DNA from: Kingdonia uniflora
Lineage: Eukaryota; Streptophyta; Magnoliopsida; Ranunculales; Circaeasteraceae
Assembly (NCBI GenBank): GCA_014058105.1
Contig: JACGCM010002112.1
Location: forward strand, 124,001 to 188,000
Reading direction: 5' to 3'
DNA: 64,000 nt
Program-made: the position numbers and the translations under genes
The notes under the pieces: generated by a model
Database searches by the model: none
Seen by the model: the letters and a program-made list of their open reading frames with translations, nothing else
What the model was told of the DNA's origin: nothing
Part shown: positions 46,550-56,544 of the stretch, piece after piece
How the letters are laid out: every line of letters starts with the position of its first letter
How positions within the stretch are numbered: the first letter of the stretch is position 1

Positions 46550-46557
46550 TATTTATA
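46550..46557 (-). promoter_or_regulatory. TATA box of a1, element C
   Basis: CTTTTATAAATACTTTACAC on the minus strand, 62 bp upstream of the a1 ATG. Confidence 0.6.
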
Positions 46558-46811
46558 AAAGCACACACCCAATGCAGGGAAGGATTTCCAATAGTCATCA
46601 TTAAGCGATATGGTCTTGGGAACCCAACCGCCAAACAAATTAATCAATTTATTGCCTTGATCGCAATCAATACCACAACTTAGTCTTCAATAAATACATT
46701 TATTTCCAGGATAAATCTACATCAGCAAATACATCATTCAGTTTTGAACCAACATTCCCTAACTCATTATCCATGGGCTCTTCTCAACTAAAGCCACTTG
46801 TGCCTTCAATT

Positions 46812-46825
46812 ACGAGGGGGATGAT
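46812..46825 (+). promoter_or_regulatory. Polypurine tract of element C
   Basis: ACGAGGGGGATGAT directly before the 3' LTR. Confidence 0.7.
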
Positions 46826-47334
46826 TATAGGGACCTATCCCTCAAGCTGTGATAAACTTGAACTGATCCAATACTAGACTCACATAATATACATGTGATA
46901 TACACCAGTAGAAGTGATACCTGTATCATGAACTGATGAAGAATGTGGCTCGAGCACTACAAATATATTAAAATAAGTCAAAGACACTTGTCTCCTACGA
47001 ACTAGCAGTTGCAAGTCCAACTACCACTTTCCCCCATTTTCAGGAGAATGTGCTTGCAGATGTAAACAAACTGAGAGTGAGGTCTATAAAATGGATGAGT
47101 TTCAGAGGAGAAGGGATCAAGTTTTTCTATCTCAAGAGATCATAAACTTGTAATCGAACATTAGCCTTAAGCAATGAAAGTTACAGTTACTAAAATCCTC
47201 AAGCGAGGTCGTGGTTTTTACCAATTCAAGCGTTTCCACGATAATCACCAGTGTTATTTTATTATGCTAATTGTGTCACAGGTACATTTGTGTGTAAAAA
47301 CTATTTTGAGCTACTGCGAAATTAGGCCCTTACA
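46826..47334 (+). repeat. 3' LTR of element C
   Basis: 509 bp, TATAGGGACCTATCCCTC...GGCCCTTACA, with a TATAAA box at 47085-47090. It is followed at once by a piece of a family E LTR, so C (or the B-C pair) was inserted next to or into a family E element. Confidence 0.82.
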
Positions 47335-48273
47335 ATATCTCTGTTTGAATACACCACACAAACGTTTATAATTTTGAATAGACTCCTCAGTATGTTCGAA
47401 TACAAGTCATATAATCAGTTTTTTTGAAACAAAACACATTTTTTTCACTCTCTCTCTCTCTCTCTCTCTCTCTTTTTCTCTCTCTAACACCGCCTTATTC
47501 CAATTCTCCATCCTTGATTATCTCTCTCTACTTGACTACTCTCAAAATTGCAAGAGGGGCTGTTTACGATAGTCCATCCTTGATCTCTCTCCTTTATACT
47601 TGATTTTACTCAATTCGCAAAGTTTTGGCAGTTCAAATATGCATCATGGTCTCGACTGATTTTGCCCTAGGGTATCTTTGTAATCACTCTCTCTTCAATT
47701 TTGATCTTGGTAAGCTTTGTTCTGATCACTCTAAGAATTCTATTTTTGGTTCTTGCTCATTTTTTTTTGTATATTGTGCACATTGTGACTTTGGGTTTCG
47801 GTAGTAGTGACTGATATGAATTTTCAAATTGGGGTTTTTAGCAGTGTTTATTGTTTGTAGTGCTTGTGTTTGCGCCTGTGATTGTTGGGTTAGTTACTGC
47901 TTAAGTTATTAAAATTGGGGCTTGCAAGTAGTCATTAGGTTGTTAATTAATGTTTAATGTTATGGGTTGCTTTTTTATGATTGGGGTTTTGTGGTAGTGG
48001 GTGATTCATTGTAGGTGATTGGGCTGGTGTTTGCATGGTGATTGTTCGTCTGCGGTGTTGTCATTGGTTTTTTGTCCTATTGGTTATTATTTTTGTTGGA
48101 CGTATTTAGGGTTTGCAGGTGGTGTTTGTGATTCTCCTGGTGATTTGAGATACTTCTTTTTCATTGGGGTTGAGTTATGATTTTACTGGGTTTGAAGGTT
48201 AGTTTGCGTGCTTATTTGGCATTTTCTTTGCAGGTTGGGTATTTTTTGCCTGATAATGGTTTGAGGCAAACGT

Positions 48274-49404
48274 ATGAGGATAACGTTACCTGCTCTGAGA
48301 GCTAGATTCAAGAAGGGTTTGGAGGTGGCTAGATTTGGAGCAGGTATGAGTAGTACCGTCCCTTCACCTTCAGGTGTAGGAGGTGATAGTTATCTTTGGG
48401 GGTCTCGTGGGCCTCAGGCACCACGAGACAATGATGGCAGGAACTATGGAATGTTTTTCAATCCTCCTAATTGGTCGACAAAAAATAGTTATAAGTTTCA
48501 CAGCTACTATACAGAAGTATTTGTTGACGAGGAGAACATGCTTAAGCTTTCTCCTCGTATCTCTAATATTTTTCAGGATTTTTTAGCCCGTAGTTGGATA
48601 GGGGTTGTGAACCCAAGCTGTAGTGCTACCCTAGCCTACTTTAGTTGTTCTATGCTAGTATATGCAATGTGCGTAGAACTGCAAACAATAAGAGCTTTGA
48701 TGTATCAATTGACGGTAGGAAGTTTCATGTTACTCGGGCTGATCTCATAAGGCCATTTGATTTGGAGGATAAACCCTATCCAGTCCCTCCTACGAAGTGG
48801 CCCCCAGTTCCTACTTAGTTTTTTTCAAAAAAAGAACTTGAGGATCTGCTTATTCATTTTGGGAAGAAGAAAGGACCGTATGTACGGTGGAAGAACCTGT
48901 CTTAGGTTTTGTGTTTGTTTCACATGATTGTCTACCATAACATCCTTCCCTAACTCGAGAATAAGAATATTCTGGTTGGGAACATGATATACATGGTATA
49001 TCTCTACCAACAGGGTGACATCCTTGATTTGCCAGCTATTATCATGTTTGAGATGCTTCTTACGGCTAATCCAAATTATTACACACGGGCTTTGTTGTTT
49101 AGTCATTTTATCTTTTAGTACTTGACGGATCTGGGTTATCATATTCTTAAGGGGAATGAATCTCATCGTCGAAGAGGAGCGATCAATTTCTGGTATTGGG
49201 AAAAGAGTCGGAAGCATATACTTGCTAAAAGTGCTACTGAGACTGAGAAGAGTAAGAACGACTCTGAGTCAGATGTTGTGCCAGCTGGTGCGGTACCAGT
49301 TGCTACACTAGTTACTCCTAATGGAGAAATACCCAATGATATAGCCTCTTTTTACACTTATATGGACTATCAGTTTAGTCTTTATCATCAGGATATCCAT
49401 TAGC
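48274..49404 (+). pseudogene. Plant 'putative transposon protein' ORF of family E
   Basis: ATG at 48274 opens MRITLPALRARFKKGLEVAR. The frame is open to 48750, but a shift near 48670 moves the conserved reading to another frame: KSFDVSIDGRKFHVTRADLI, RPFDLEDKPYPVPPTKWPPV, then NKNILVGNMIYMVYLYQQGD, ILDLPAIIMFEMLLTANPNY, YLTDLGYHI and, to 49403, a charged tail. The pattern (FxxxxxxxxW, VxxDGRxFxVTxxxL, late INLPxxxxxxM-like) recalls the plant-specific Transposase_32-type domain of degraded LTR elements. Two or three stops are present. Its role, perhaps Gag-like, is unproven. Confidence 0.6.
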
Positions 49405-50060
49405 TTTAAATTGGTGTCCAGACTTTATAGTCTTCTGTTGAGATGGTGCAGTCCTTTGTGGAGACTATACGTAGTGACTTTTGGTGATCTACTTCAGGTG
49501 ATCCTGCTCCTGGTCATGACATACGACTAGTTTTCTTTTTTCTCTTTTGCCTATGCTTAGGTTTTTAGCTCTCTTGTGGTTATTTTTTGTTCTTGTCTAC
49601 TTTAGCTTTTGATATCTTTGTTGCTTGTTAGTTTTTTTTAGTTTAACCTTTTGAGTATGTCTTGTATTAATAGTCTTTCTTTCAGAATATTTGCTCTGGC
49701 ATTTATCGGTATATATTTCCCATATATTATCTATTTTACTCATTCATTAATTGTTATACATTTATCTTACTAGTCTGCTTCTCTCTATATCTACTATTGT
49801 GTGTCATTTACCCTTTGTTCATCTGTGCTAAAAGGGGAAAAGATGATCCTAACAGGTAAGCCTGGTAAGTTATGACTTTTTCATGGATTTCTAATTTTTT
49901 GAATTGTTACATGATAAATCTTGTTTAGTGTGTAGGGATGCCAGAGTAAATACTATAGGATGAAAACGAAGCTTCGAGTATGGATGTTCAGTGATTGAGT
50001 CAGTCCATCGAGTTGTAATTTTTTCTTTCGTATAGTTATAGTTTTATCATGAAATGAACT

Positions 50061-50072
50061 AAAGAGGGAGAT
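50061..50072 (+). promoter_or_regulatory. Polypurine tract of the family E element
   Basis: AAAGAGGGAGAT directly precedes the TGAAACATCC start of the 3' LTR. Confidence 0.7.
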
Positions 50073-50245
50073 TGAAACATCCATATCTGGTGTTGGTTTC
50101 ATTTAGTGTCTAGAATAGGTGTCAGCACTATCTCGTGGTTATTTGATGTTATAGAGTGCACATGGAGGGACAGCAGTTGGACTGACACTGAACAAGTACG
50201 TGGGTTTTGTACCTCTTCCCTAAAAAAACTCAAGCTCATTAGTAA
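50073..50245 (+). repeat. 3' LTR of family E, truncated
   Basis: TGAAACATCCATATCTGG to CTCATTAGTAA; matches 11190-11365 with moderate divergence, then diverges abruptly. Confidence 0.72.
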
Positions 50246-50507
50246 TAAAGATGTTATCCCAGAAGAAGTTACTCCCAGTACTATCTTTCCTTGGAATCAA
50301 ATACTTAAATTTATTGTTTTCCAAAATTAAGTCTTATCGGTTTCTCCACTTCCATAAACGAAAAACAGTCATCCGCTATTGGTATTTACAACTTGATGAA
50401 CTTCCACAAATTTTACCCTTCGTTCAACGTTCAGATATTTGAACATATCATTAGATTCTTTATTCAGCAACTCGCGGTTGTAGTTCTTTTCCTCCCTTAT
50501 TAATCTA
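50246..50507. other. Noncoding stretch
   Basis: No gene or repeat recognised; short ORFs only. Confidence 0.4.
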
Positions 50508-50670
50508 TTGCCCCTCACGTGTGTATTATGTTTTTTTTTCTTAAAACATAAAACCAAATGTTTTTTTTAAATCTTCTCACATTTCCACCTCACCACGTGA
50601 GGAAATTAAAAATTATTTCATTCATTTTTTGTGTTTTTCTTAAAAAAAAATGTGATACATGTGAGGGGCC
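50508..50670. repeat. Small foldback element
   Basis: GCCCCTCACGTGTGTATTATG at 50510 (20-base core CCCCTCACGTGTGTATTATG) faces CATGTGAGGGGC ending at 50669. Next to both arms are T-runs and CTTAAAA-like inner repeats. In the centre CCTCACCACGTGAGG (near 50590) makes a second hairpin with a CACGTG core. No target duplication was found. A MITE of about 160 bp is likely. Confidence 0.45.
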
Positions 50671-51127
50671 AAAGGGGGAATCAAGTACAAATGATTGGCT
50701 CAATTAGTTTTAACTTGCAGTCAAAGGCAATTTAGGGCCTAGAAATGAATATGTGGGGAACTGTTGGTCTAAAGGCTAATTTTCATTTTCTAGTAGGGGC
50801 CAGAGTCCAAATTTTTCTTATTTTTTAATTTCTAAAAGGGTGTAATACTTTGTTTTACAATTAATTCTAGTTTGTCATTGTCAAAAATGTGGCTTTGTCG
50901 GTGTAAATTATCGTCTGGTAATATCTCCTACTTTCTTTCCCATAGTTCTAAAGGATTAATGATTTTACAAAACAACAATAATGTAACGAACATCTTGGAA
51001 AATGCACGACCACATAACCAATGACTTCATTCATTTAAATCTTGATGCCATTCGTTGTTGTCATCTAATAGTTCTAGTACAAAATATGCATATCGGAAAT
51101 TCGGGTGGAGAACACCATTGATGGTTC
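50671..51127. other. Noncoding stretch
   Basis: No gene or repeat recognised. Confidence 0.4.
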
Positions 51128-51130
51128 TAA

Positions 51131-51654
51131 GAGTATATGCAACAACTAGGTGAAGGATGACGTGGAATGGTGAATTTACGAATTCACCTTTTTTTAGCTC
51201 AAATCCACCCATAACGGCTAGGCCGATTGGCTGACGTGTCCACCAAAAATCTACCTCGCCACCCTCAGGGTGAATTTTTTGCTTTATTGATGCCTCGTAG
51301 TTCTGAACCTCGAGGCATCAATAACTAATTATATTATGATACTTGTCAAGATATAAGTGGCTTTCATGCCCCGTAGTTCAGAATTGCGGGGCATATATAA
51401 TCCTTAAATTAATTAATTCAAAATAGCTACATGACATCATTTAATTGGTTCTTATGCCCCACACTTCTGAACTGTTAGGCATGTTTAGACGTTGGACTTG
51501 TGACACGTGAATATATCTCAGCCGTCCTTTATGCCCCACAGTTCCAAACTGCAGTAAGTAATATTCACCTTGTTTTAGCCTTGAACTATTATGTGGTAGA
51601 TTGCGTATGGGGTGGATTTGGGTGAATTCACCCACCCTACTGCTACATATGCTC
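51131..51654. mobile_element. Tourist-like (PIF/Harbinger) MITE with palindrome array
   Basis: The ends are inverted repeats: GAGTATATGCAACAACTAGG at 51131 and, as reverse complement of the right end, GAGCATATGTAGCAGTAGGG. Both are followed by GTGAATT...CACC and AAATCCACCC. TAA flanks both sides (51128-51130 and 51655-51657), the target size of PIF/Harbinger. The 524-bp interior has no ORF of note. It has four spaced copies of a near-palindrome of the form ATGCCCCGTAGTTC-A-GAATTGCGGGGCAT (29 bp in full; arms of 14). Confidence 0.8.
51289..51550. repeat. Four spaced 29-bp palindromes inside the MITE
   Basis: Palindrome starts are 51289, 51366, 51453 and 51531, spaced 77, 87 and 78 bp. The first has a perfect 9-bp stem GATGCCTCG/CGAGGCATC and the second an 8-bp stem ATGCCCCG/CGGGGCAT. 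The third is imperfect and the fourth keeps only its left arm. Confidence 0.8.
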
Positions 51655-51657
51655 TAA

Positions 51658-51985
51658 TGTCTTCATAACTCTAGCCTCTGGGGTCCTTTAACAATATTAA
51701 AAAGTAAATGAAAGTACTCTCCTGATGTCCAATCCCCCCTTTACCCACCTTTTCTCTTTGTCTAGATTTTTTAACTCTAATTCTACACTCGTTTAATAGG
51801 GAAATCAATGTATAAAAGCTTTTTCGCATCCTTGTGTATTGAATATGTATACAACCATTGCTTGCTCGATATTACTTATGTTGACTACATCAATCAAATT
51901 ATCGTGGTCATGAAAAATAATAGTTTATTCATCGGGAAGGTGGTATAACAACCTCAAAACTTCAGGGACTCAAAATTGAATATCA
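51658..51985. other. Noncoding stretch
   Basis: AT-rich, no gene recognised. Confidence 0.4.
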
Positions 51986-51988
51986 AAT

Positions 51989-52476
51989 TTAAAAATCCTC
52001 CCACATGATTTTAGTATAACAATAATCTAAATAGGTCTTAATCTTATAAATTTCCCATAGAACTTGTAGGCTGCTTCCATCCTCAAGAGTAACATTTTCC
52101 TCGATCACCGTAGTTGCCATACCCTGGCCCTTGTTAATATATCTAAATAAATACTTCACATATCTTGTCTTATTACATATTTTAATGTTAATGTACGTAT
52201 GATATTTTACCATCAAATCCATATTATGAGGAACTACCAATGTGTTGTCCACAATAACTCCATCAACTTCAGGCTCTCGAGAGTAATCTCTTCACCTATA
52301 AACTATGAAGCCCATCTCATCCGTGAAGGTCTCCTCAATAAAAATATTAGGTACTTCTAACTACATTTCTCTTCTTGCATATATGGGGATCAATGATTTG
52401 AATTTCCATATTGACCGTGAATCATAAATTGTAATACAGCCTTATATACTAGAGGATCTTTATCCTTATCGGGAAT
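51989..52476 (-). pseudogene. Helitron Rep domain fragment
   Basis: Minus strand, from 52476 leftward: DKDKDPLVYKAVLQFMIHGQ, then SPYMQEEKCS, GFIVYR-RDYSREPEVDG and, open from 52252, NTLVVPHNMDLMVKYHTYIN, NKTRYVKYLFRYINKGQGMA and KTYLDYCYTKI. This order (FMIHGPCG region, YRRR, VVPYNxxLxxKY, KYLFKYxxKG) is that of the Helitron Rep/helicase protein, for rolling-circle transposition. It is cut at its upstream side by the LTR of element F at 52477. Stops are present. The catalytic YY motif region is not reached. Confidence 0.78.
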
Positions 52477-53063
52477 TGTAGGGACCTATCCCTTGGCCTA
52501 GTCAAAACTCAAACTACCTCAATATCAGACTTACCCATTACACACGTGACATGTATAGTCGGAATTGCCACCAAGACCATAAAATGATAAAGAATGTGGA
52601 TCGAGCTCTACAACAAAATATGAACAAGTCAAAGACACCTATCACCCATGAACTAAACAGTTGCACATTCAACTACCACTTACCTCATTATTTGGAGAAT
52701 GTGCTTCTACACGATAGCGAGCTTCAGGTAAGGTCTATATAAAAACAACTTCAGAGGAGATAAAGACAAGATTTTCTAGATTCTAACAGAGGAATTTCTA
52801 GATTCTGAACACCATAAAATTTCTTATTTCAAGATCAAGCATTTCTAGCTCAAGAGATTACTTATAATAAGATATCAGCTTCAAGCAATAAAATTGACAG
52901 TTACTAAACCCTCAACTTGAGGTCAATTTTTTTTACCTATTTAAAGGTTTTCCACAGTAAATCACCTTTGTCATTTCTTGTATTGCACTAATTTTTGTCA
53001 TAGGTATATTTGGTGTAAGATCTAATTACGATCTATTTCGAGCTGTGGAATTAGGTAATTATA
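52477..53063 (+). repeat. 5' LTR of element F
   Basis: 587 bp. It keeps the full TGTAGGGACCTATCCC start of the family and ends AATTATA (ancestrally TTACA). TATATAAAA box at 52736-52744. Confidence 0.82.
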
Positions 53064-53141
53064 TTTGAGGCCGTCTATGGTAAATAAGACATTTTCACGA
53101 TATCCTTAGGCATAAATTTACTTGACTATCCATTTCCAATC

Positions 53142-54480
53142 ATGGTCACTTCCAAGCAACCAACAATAGGAGTCTAGCTCGATCTTTTAATTGAACTGGA
53201 ATAGCTCGCTCAACTACAGGTGAATCTTCATACTGAAATAAAATAGCATAATGAGCTCGACCGTCAGTCAACTCTTGACCGTGAGCTCTACGACAATGAG
53301 CATGAAAGCAAACGTCTAGTTCGCCTGACAACATTTAAGAGACATGAAAAATAGATAATAACTATGCAGACTGCATTACAAGCTTTATAGGATACTTAAT
53401 AGGCTCCCCATACCAGAGATCGTGATTAAGTGCTAATGAACTTTTGAGTTTCTACATGAGAAAGATTTGAACCTCGAGGAGCAACCAGTAAGCCATTTCT
53501 AGAAATCTTCAGCATGAACCTCAAGTTTCAATTTAGTTGGGAAAAGAAGTTCAGTCTGATATCAGCAGAGGTCTCTGGCCTTCTAAGCGTCAAGAGGAAG
53601 AGTAGCGACCTACCTTGGATTCCAGCGCGTGAATGCTTGAGCGAGGGCATCGGTACTCATAATCCTTGACCAGCTCGCTAACTTACTCAGGCAAGATATC
53701 AGTATATCACACAAAAATGCATGGATAAATGTTTCAAGGAGTTGATTGAAGCCCAACCTCTAGGTAGTAAGGACAATTTCGCCATGTTATAAGGTAGTCC
53801 AATTGCCAAAAAGTTATTTGATATGGAGGTACATTAAGCAATTTTGTGATTCCCTGAAATTGTACTTAAATCTTAACCATATTCTATGCCGTCTCTTTGC
53901 AACAAGTCTATAGGGAGAACTACTACGGTGGTTCCATTCTCTACCCTAAGATCCTATCCTCACATTCGACCAATTACAGAAGAATTTTATCAAGACTTAT
54001 GCTTACAATAAAAATATATAAAAAAAATTATATTCTCTTATTAGTTTTAAACAGTCACAAGGAGATAAGCTTGAGGTCTTTGTAAAGAAGTTTCTAGAGC
54101 TCGCACAAAAATTAAATAATCTCGATCAGAAAATAGCTGTAACTGCTTTTACAAATGCACTGCAACTCGATTGTAAAGAAAATGAACATCTTATCTTTAA
54201 CAAACTGGCGAACTTGGAGGACATGATCTCCATGGGCAAGGGTATGTCGACCTGGAAGCGATGATGACCGAAATGTATAAATCTACTAAATTCGTCGTAA
54301 CCACTAAAGGTCCAAACAAAGAATGTAACAGTGAACCAAATGAGGACCAGGGTGATCAAAAACGTTCCAAGGTCTGCGCTGACAAACCTCAGAAAGATAA
54401 TCTACTTCCCAAGCCGGTCCTCCCCATGATAAATGTCCGAATCTCCTCAATTTTTCCCATTATAGTGAAAGACAAGTTCT
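53142..54480 (+). pseudogene. gag: gag of element F
   Basis: ATG at 53142 starts MVTSKQPTIGV. The Gag core is recognisable in shifting frames: LELAQKLNNLDQKIAVTAFT, NALQLDCKENEHLIFNKLAN and, after a frameshift, a 73-codon open run 54261-54482 with MMTEMYKSTKFVVTTKGPNK. About 60 bp equivalent to the DPKEHIQQ region is deleted near 53830. It ends against a deletion that removes much of the Gag-protease linker near 54482-54520. Confidence 0.8.
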
Positions 54481-54519
54481 AACGTATATTTCAACTACCA
54501 AAACCAAAACCATGGGATT

Positions 54520-54960
54520 GACTGATTAAGTTATTATAAGCGACATCGATATCAGTGGCTTTAATGGTTCTAAAGAAGAACATATAGGCAAGAGTTACAT
54601 ATCACTGCTGGACCGGCTACAATCAACTTCGTATTCTACATCATTAACGCCAAATCTTGTATCTTGGGATTATGGGCCGCTGTTGGATCCACAACAGGGA
54701 AGCAATCACATCCACATCATCAAGCACTTCACTTCAAAGACAACGATGGCATCTACAAAATTAAAGGCAGTTAAAAGCTCTCCCGAGCTTGCAAAAATAC
54801 TGTCTCTGCCATTCTCCGTACATTTGACAAGTACGCTATAGAGTACATAGACAATTATAGAAAGTTGGTCATATTGATGATCGACCTTCAGCAGAAGAAC
54901 CTATAGAGTACATAGACAATGATGAACCTAGTAGAGGTACTTATATTAAACCAAGCTGGT
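54520..54960 (+). pseudogene. Protease remnant of element F
   Basis: Only the second half is left: VIISDIDISGFNGSKEEHIG, then AGPATINFVFYIINAKSCIL, GLWAAVGSTTGKQSHPHHQA. The DTGS active-site part is deleted. A short repeat GAGTACATAGACAAT occurs twice at 54841 and 54908, probably a local duplication. Confidence 0.7.
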
Positions 54961-56232
54961 CCAGCTCGATAAGAAAGTTCTCATGAATGAATCGAGACAT
55001 CTTGGCTTGGACTTTCAAAAAAATGGCCGGGGTCAATCCATCGAAGACATGCCATAGATTGAGCATTAACAACACCCCAACGGTCAAATATAAACAAATA
55101 AGACTCTCACCTCGTCGTTGAGATGAGGTCAACATTGAGATCGATAAGCTGATCATAGTGGGATTCATTCCAGAAGCCAAGTTTCCGAATTGGATCTCCA
55201 ATATTGTCACCGTTCCAAAGAGGAATGGAAAAGTCTGCGTTTGTATAGATTTTACCGATCTAAACAAATACAGTCTAAATAATAGTTTCCCTCTTCCAAT
55301 CATTCATCAAATTCTTTATTTCACGATATGCCATGAGCTCTTATCTATGACGGATGTTGCTTCTGGATACAATCAGATACCTCTCTTGGAGGCCGATTAG
55401 GAAAAAACCACTTTTATCACTGAAAGGGGACTTTACTGTTACAAAGTCATGCCTTTCGGACTCAAGAACGCAAGAGCAACTTATTAGCAGTTAATGAAAA
55501 CAATATTCAAAGCACACTTAGGAAAAATTGTTGAAGACTACATCAATGATCTCTTATGTAAAAGATTACAATTAAAGGACCATATCATAAATCTCTCCAC
55601 AATCTTCAATATTCTACGTTCTTATAGGATGTGGCCCAATCCTGATAAATGCTAATTTGGAGTACATTTAGGCAAGTTCCTCAGCCATCTCATCAGCAAG
55701 AAGGGGATTGAAGCCGACCCATATCAAATTCAAGCTCTCCTCAACATGCCCTCTCCCAAAATAAAGAAGGATGTCCAAAAAATCGTAGGCAAGATTGCTG
55801 CCATCAATCGATTTGTCTATAAGTCTTCATATCGATGTTGGTGGCTGTTCTTACTAATCTGAGAGTATACCAAATGAGAAAAAGTTCAGCCCAACGAAGA
55901 AATCTAGTGGACAACAGAATGCAAGGTAGCTTTACAGGAATTCTAAACCTATCAAGGGAAGTCTCTCATCATGAAGACCCCGGTAGATAATGAGGAACTG
56001 ATCATCTACCTCGTAGTTACAGACAATTCTATAATCAATTCTATCGACATTGTCCTCATTCAACTTGAGGGCAATGTAAAAAAGCCAGTCGATTCTATCA
56101 GCAATACCCTTATTCTAGCAAAAACGAGGTATTCCAAAATTGAGAGACTCTTAACTCTTGTTTACACTTACTTCCAAGAAACTCAAGTACTACTTCCAAG
56201 CTCATTCAGTCAAAGTCATGACAAATTATCTT
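54961..56232 (+). pseudogene. Reverse transcriptase and RNase H of element F
   Basis: The best RT of the window. GFIPEAKFPNWISNIVTVPK, RNGKVCVCIDFTDLNKYSLN, MTDVASGYNQIPLLEAD, VMPFGLKNARATY, and the active site DYINDLL at 55536-55556, where the first catalytic Asp of YIDD is Asn. The RNase H part reads ELIIYLVVTDNS, an apparent small insertion of about 12 bases (SIINSIDIVLI versus SSVLI), and KTRYSKIERLLTLVYT. Stops at 55398-55400 and later. Confidence 0.85.
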
Positions 56233-56544
56233 AAAGACAAAATGCATAAGATAGAGGTATGCCATTTAATAAAATATTTTGAAAAGCAATATGTTATGTA
56301 TTAATATATTTAAGTAGAAGATCATATGACATATTTATATCCGTACTAAGTATGCGACATATAAATGTCCTCAAAATGACTATTTACATGTCAACTGCTA
56401 AATACATAAAAACATTTGATAGGAAATGCGGAATACTTCAGCGGATAACGCCCAAACAGAATCTAAAATAACTACTACAATACCTTCTTTTGGAATTTTT
56501 GTATAACGGGAAAATAATCTTCAAACAAACGAAATTACTTTAAC
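56233..56544. other. Noncoding stretch
   Basis: AT-rich sequence between the truncated element F and the Helitron piece; no gene recognised. CATATGACATATTTAT and GCGACATATAAATGTC give weak inverted repeats near 56325-56370. Confidence 0.4.

Larger units (their letters stand above)
33994..47334 (+). mobile_element. Tat element C, with truncated 5' LTR
   Basis: It holds gag, protease, RT, RNase H, second RNase H, integrase, repeats, antisense module and 3' LTR in the same order as A. The 5' LTR is cut to about 64 bp. Confidence 0.85.
47341..50245 (+). mobile_element. Family E LTR retrotransposon, both LTRs truncated
   Basis: A left LTR piece (47341-47415) matches the middle of the LTR at 11190 (GTTTGAATACACC, TTTTGAATAGACTC). 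It is followed by a CT-rich leader (47447-47485), a long T-rich leader, one degraded ORF (48274-49404), a T-rich 3' region, the purine tract 50061-50072 and 173 bp of 3' LTR starting at 50073. No pol domain is seen, so it is non-autonomous. The 3' LTR match to 11190 ends at TTAGTAA (about 50245). Confidence 0.7.
52477..56232 (+). mobile_element. Tat element F, 3'-truncated
   Basis: 5' LTR, primer site, gag, protease, RT and first RNase H are present. The sequence leaves the element at about 56232, where VMTNYPL is expected but only MTNY is read. No second RNase H, integrase, antisense module or 3' LTR follows. It was inserted in a Helitron fragment. Confidence 0.82.
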
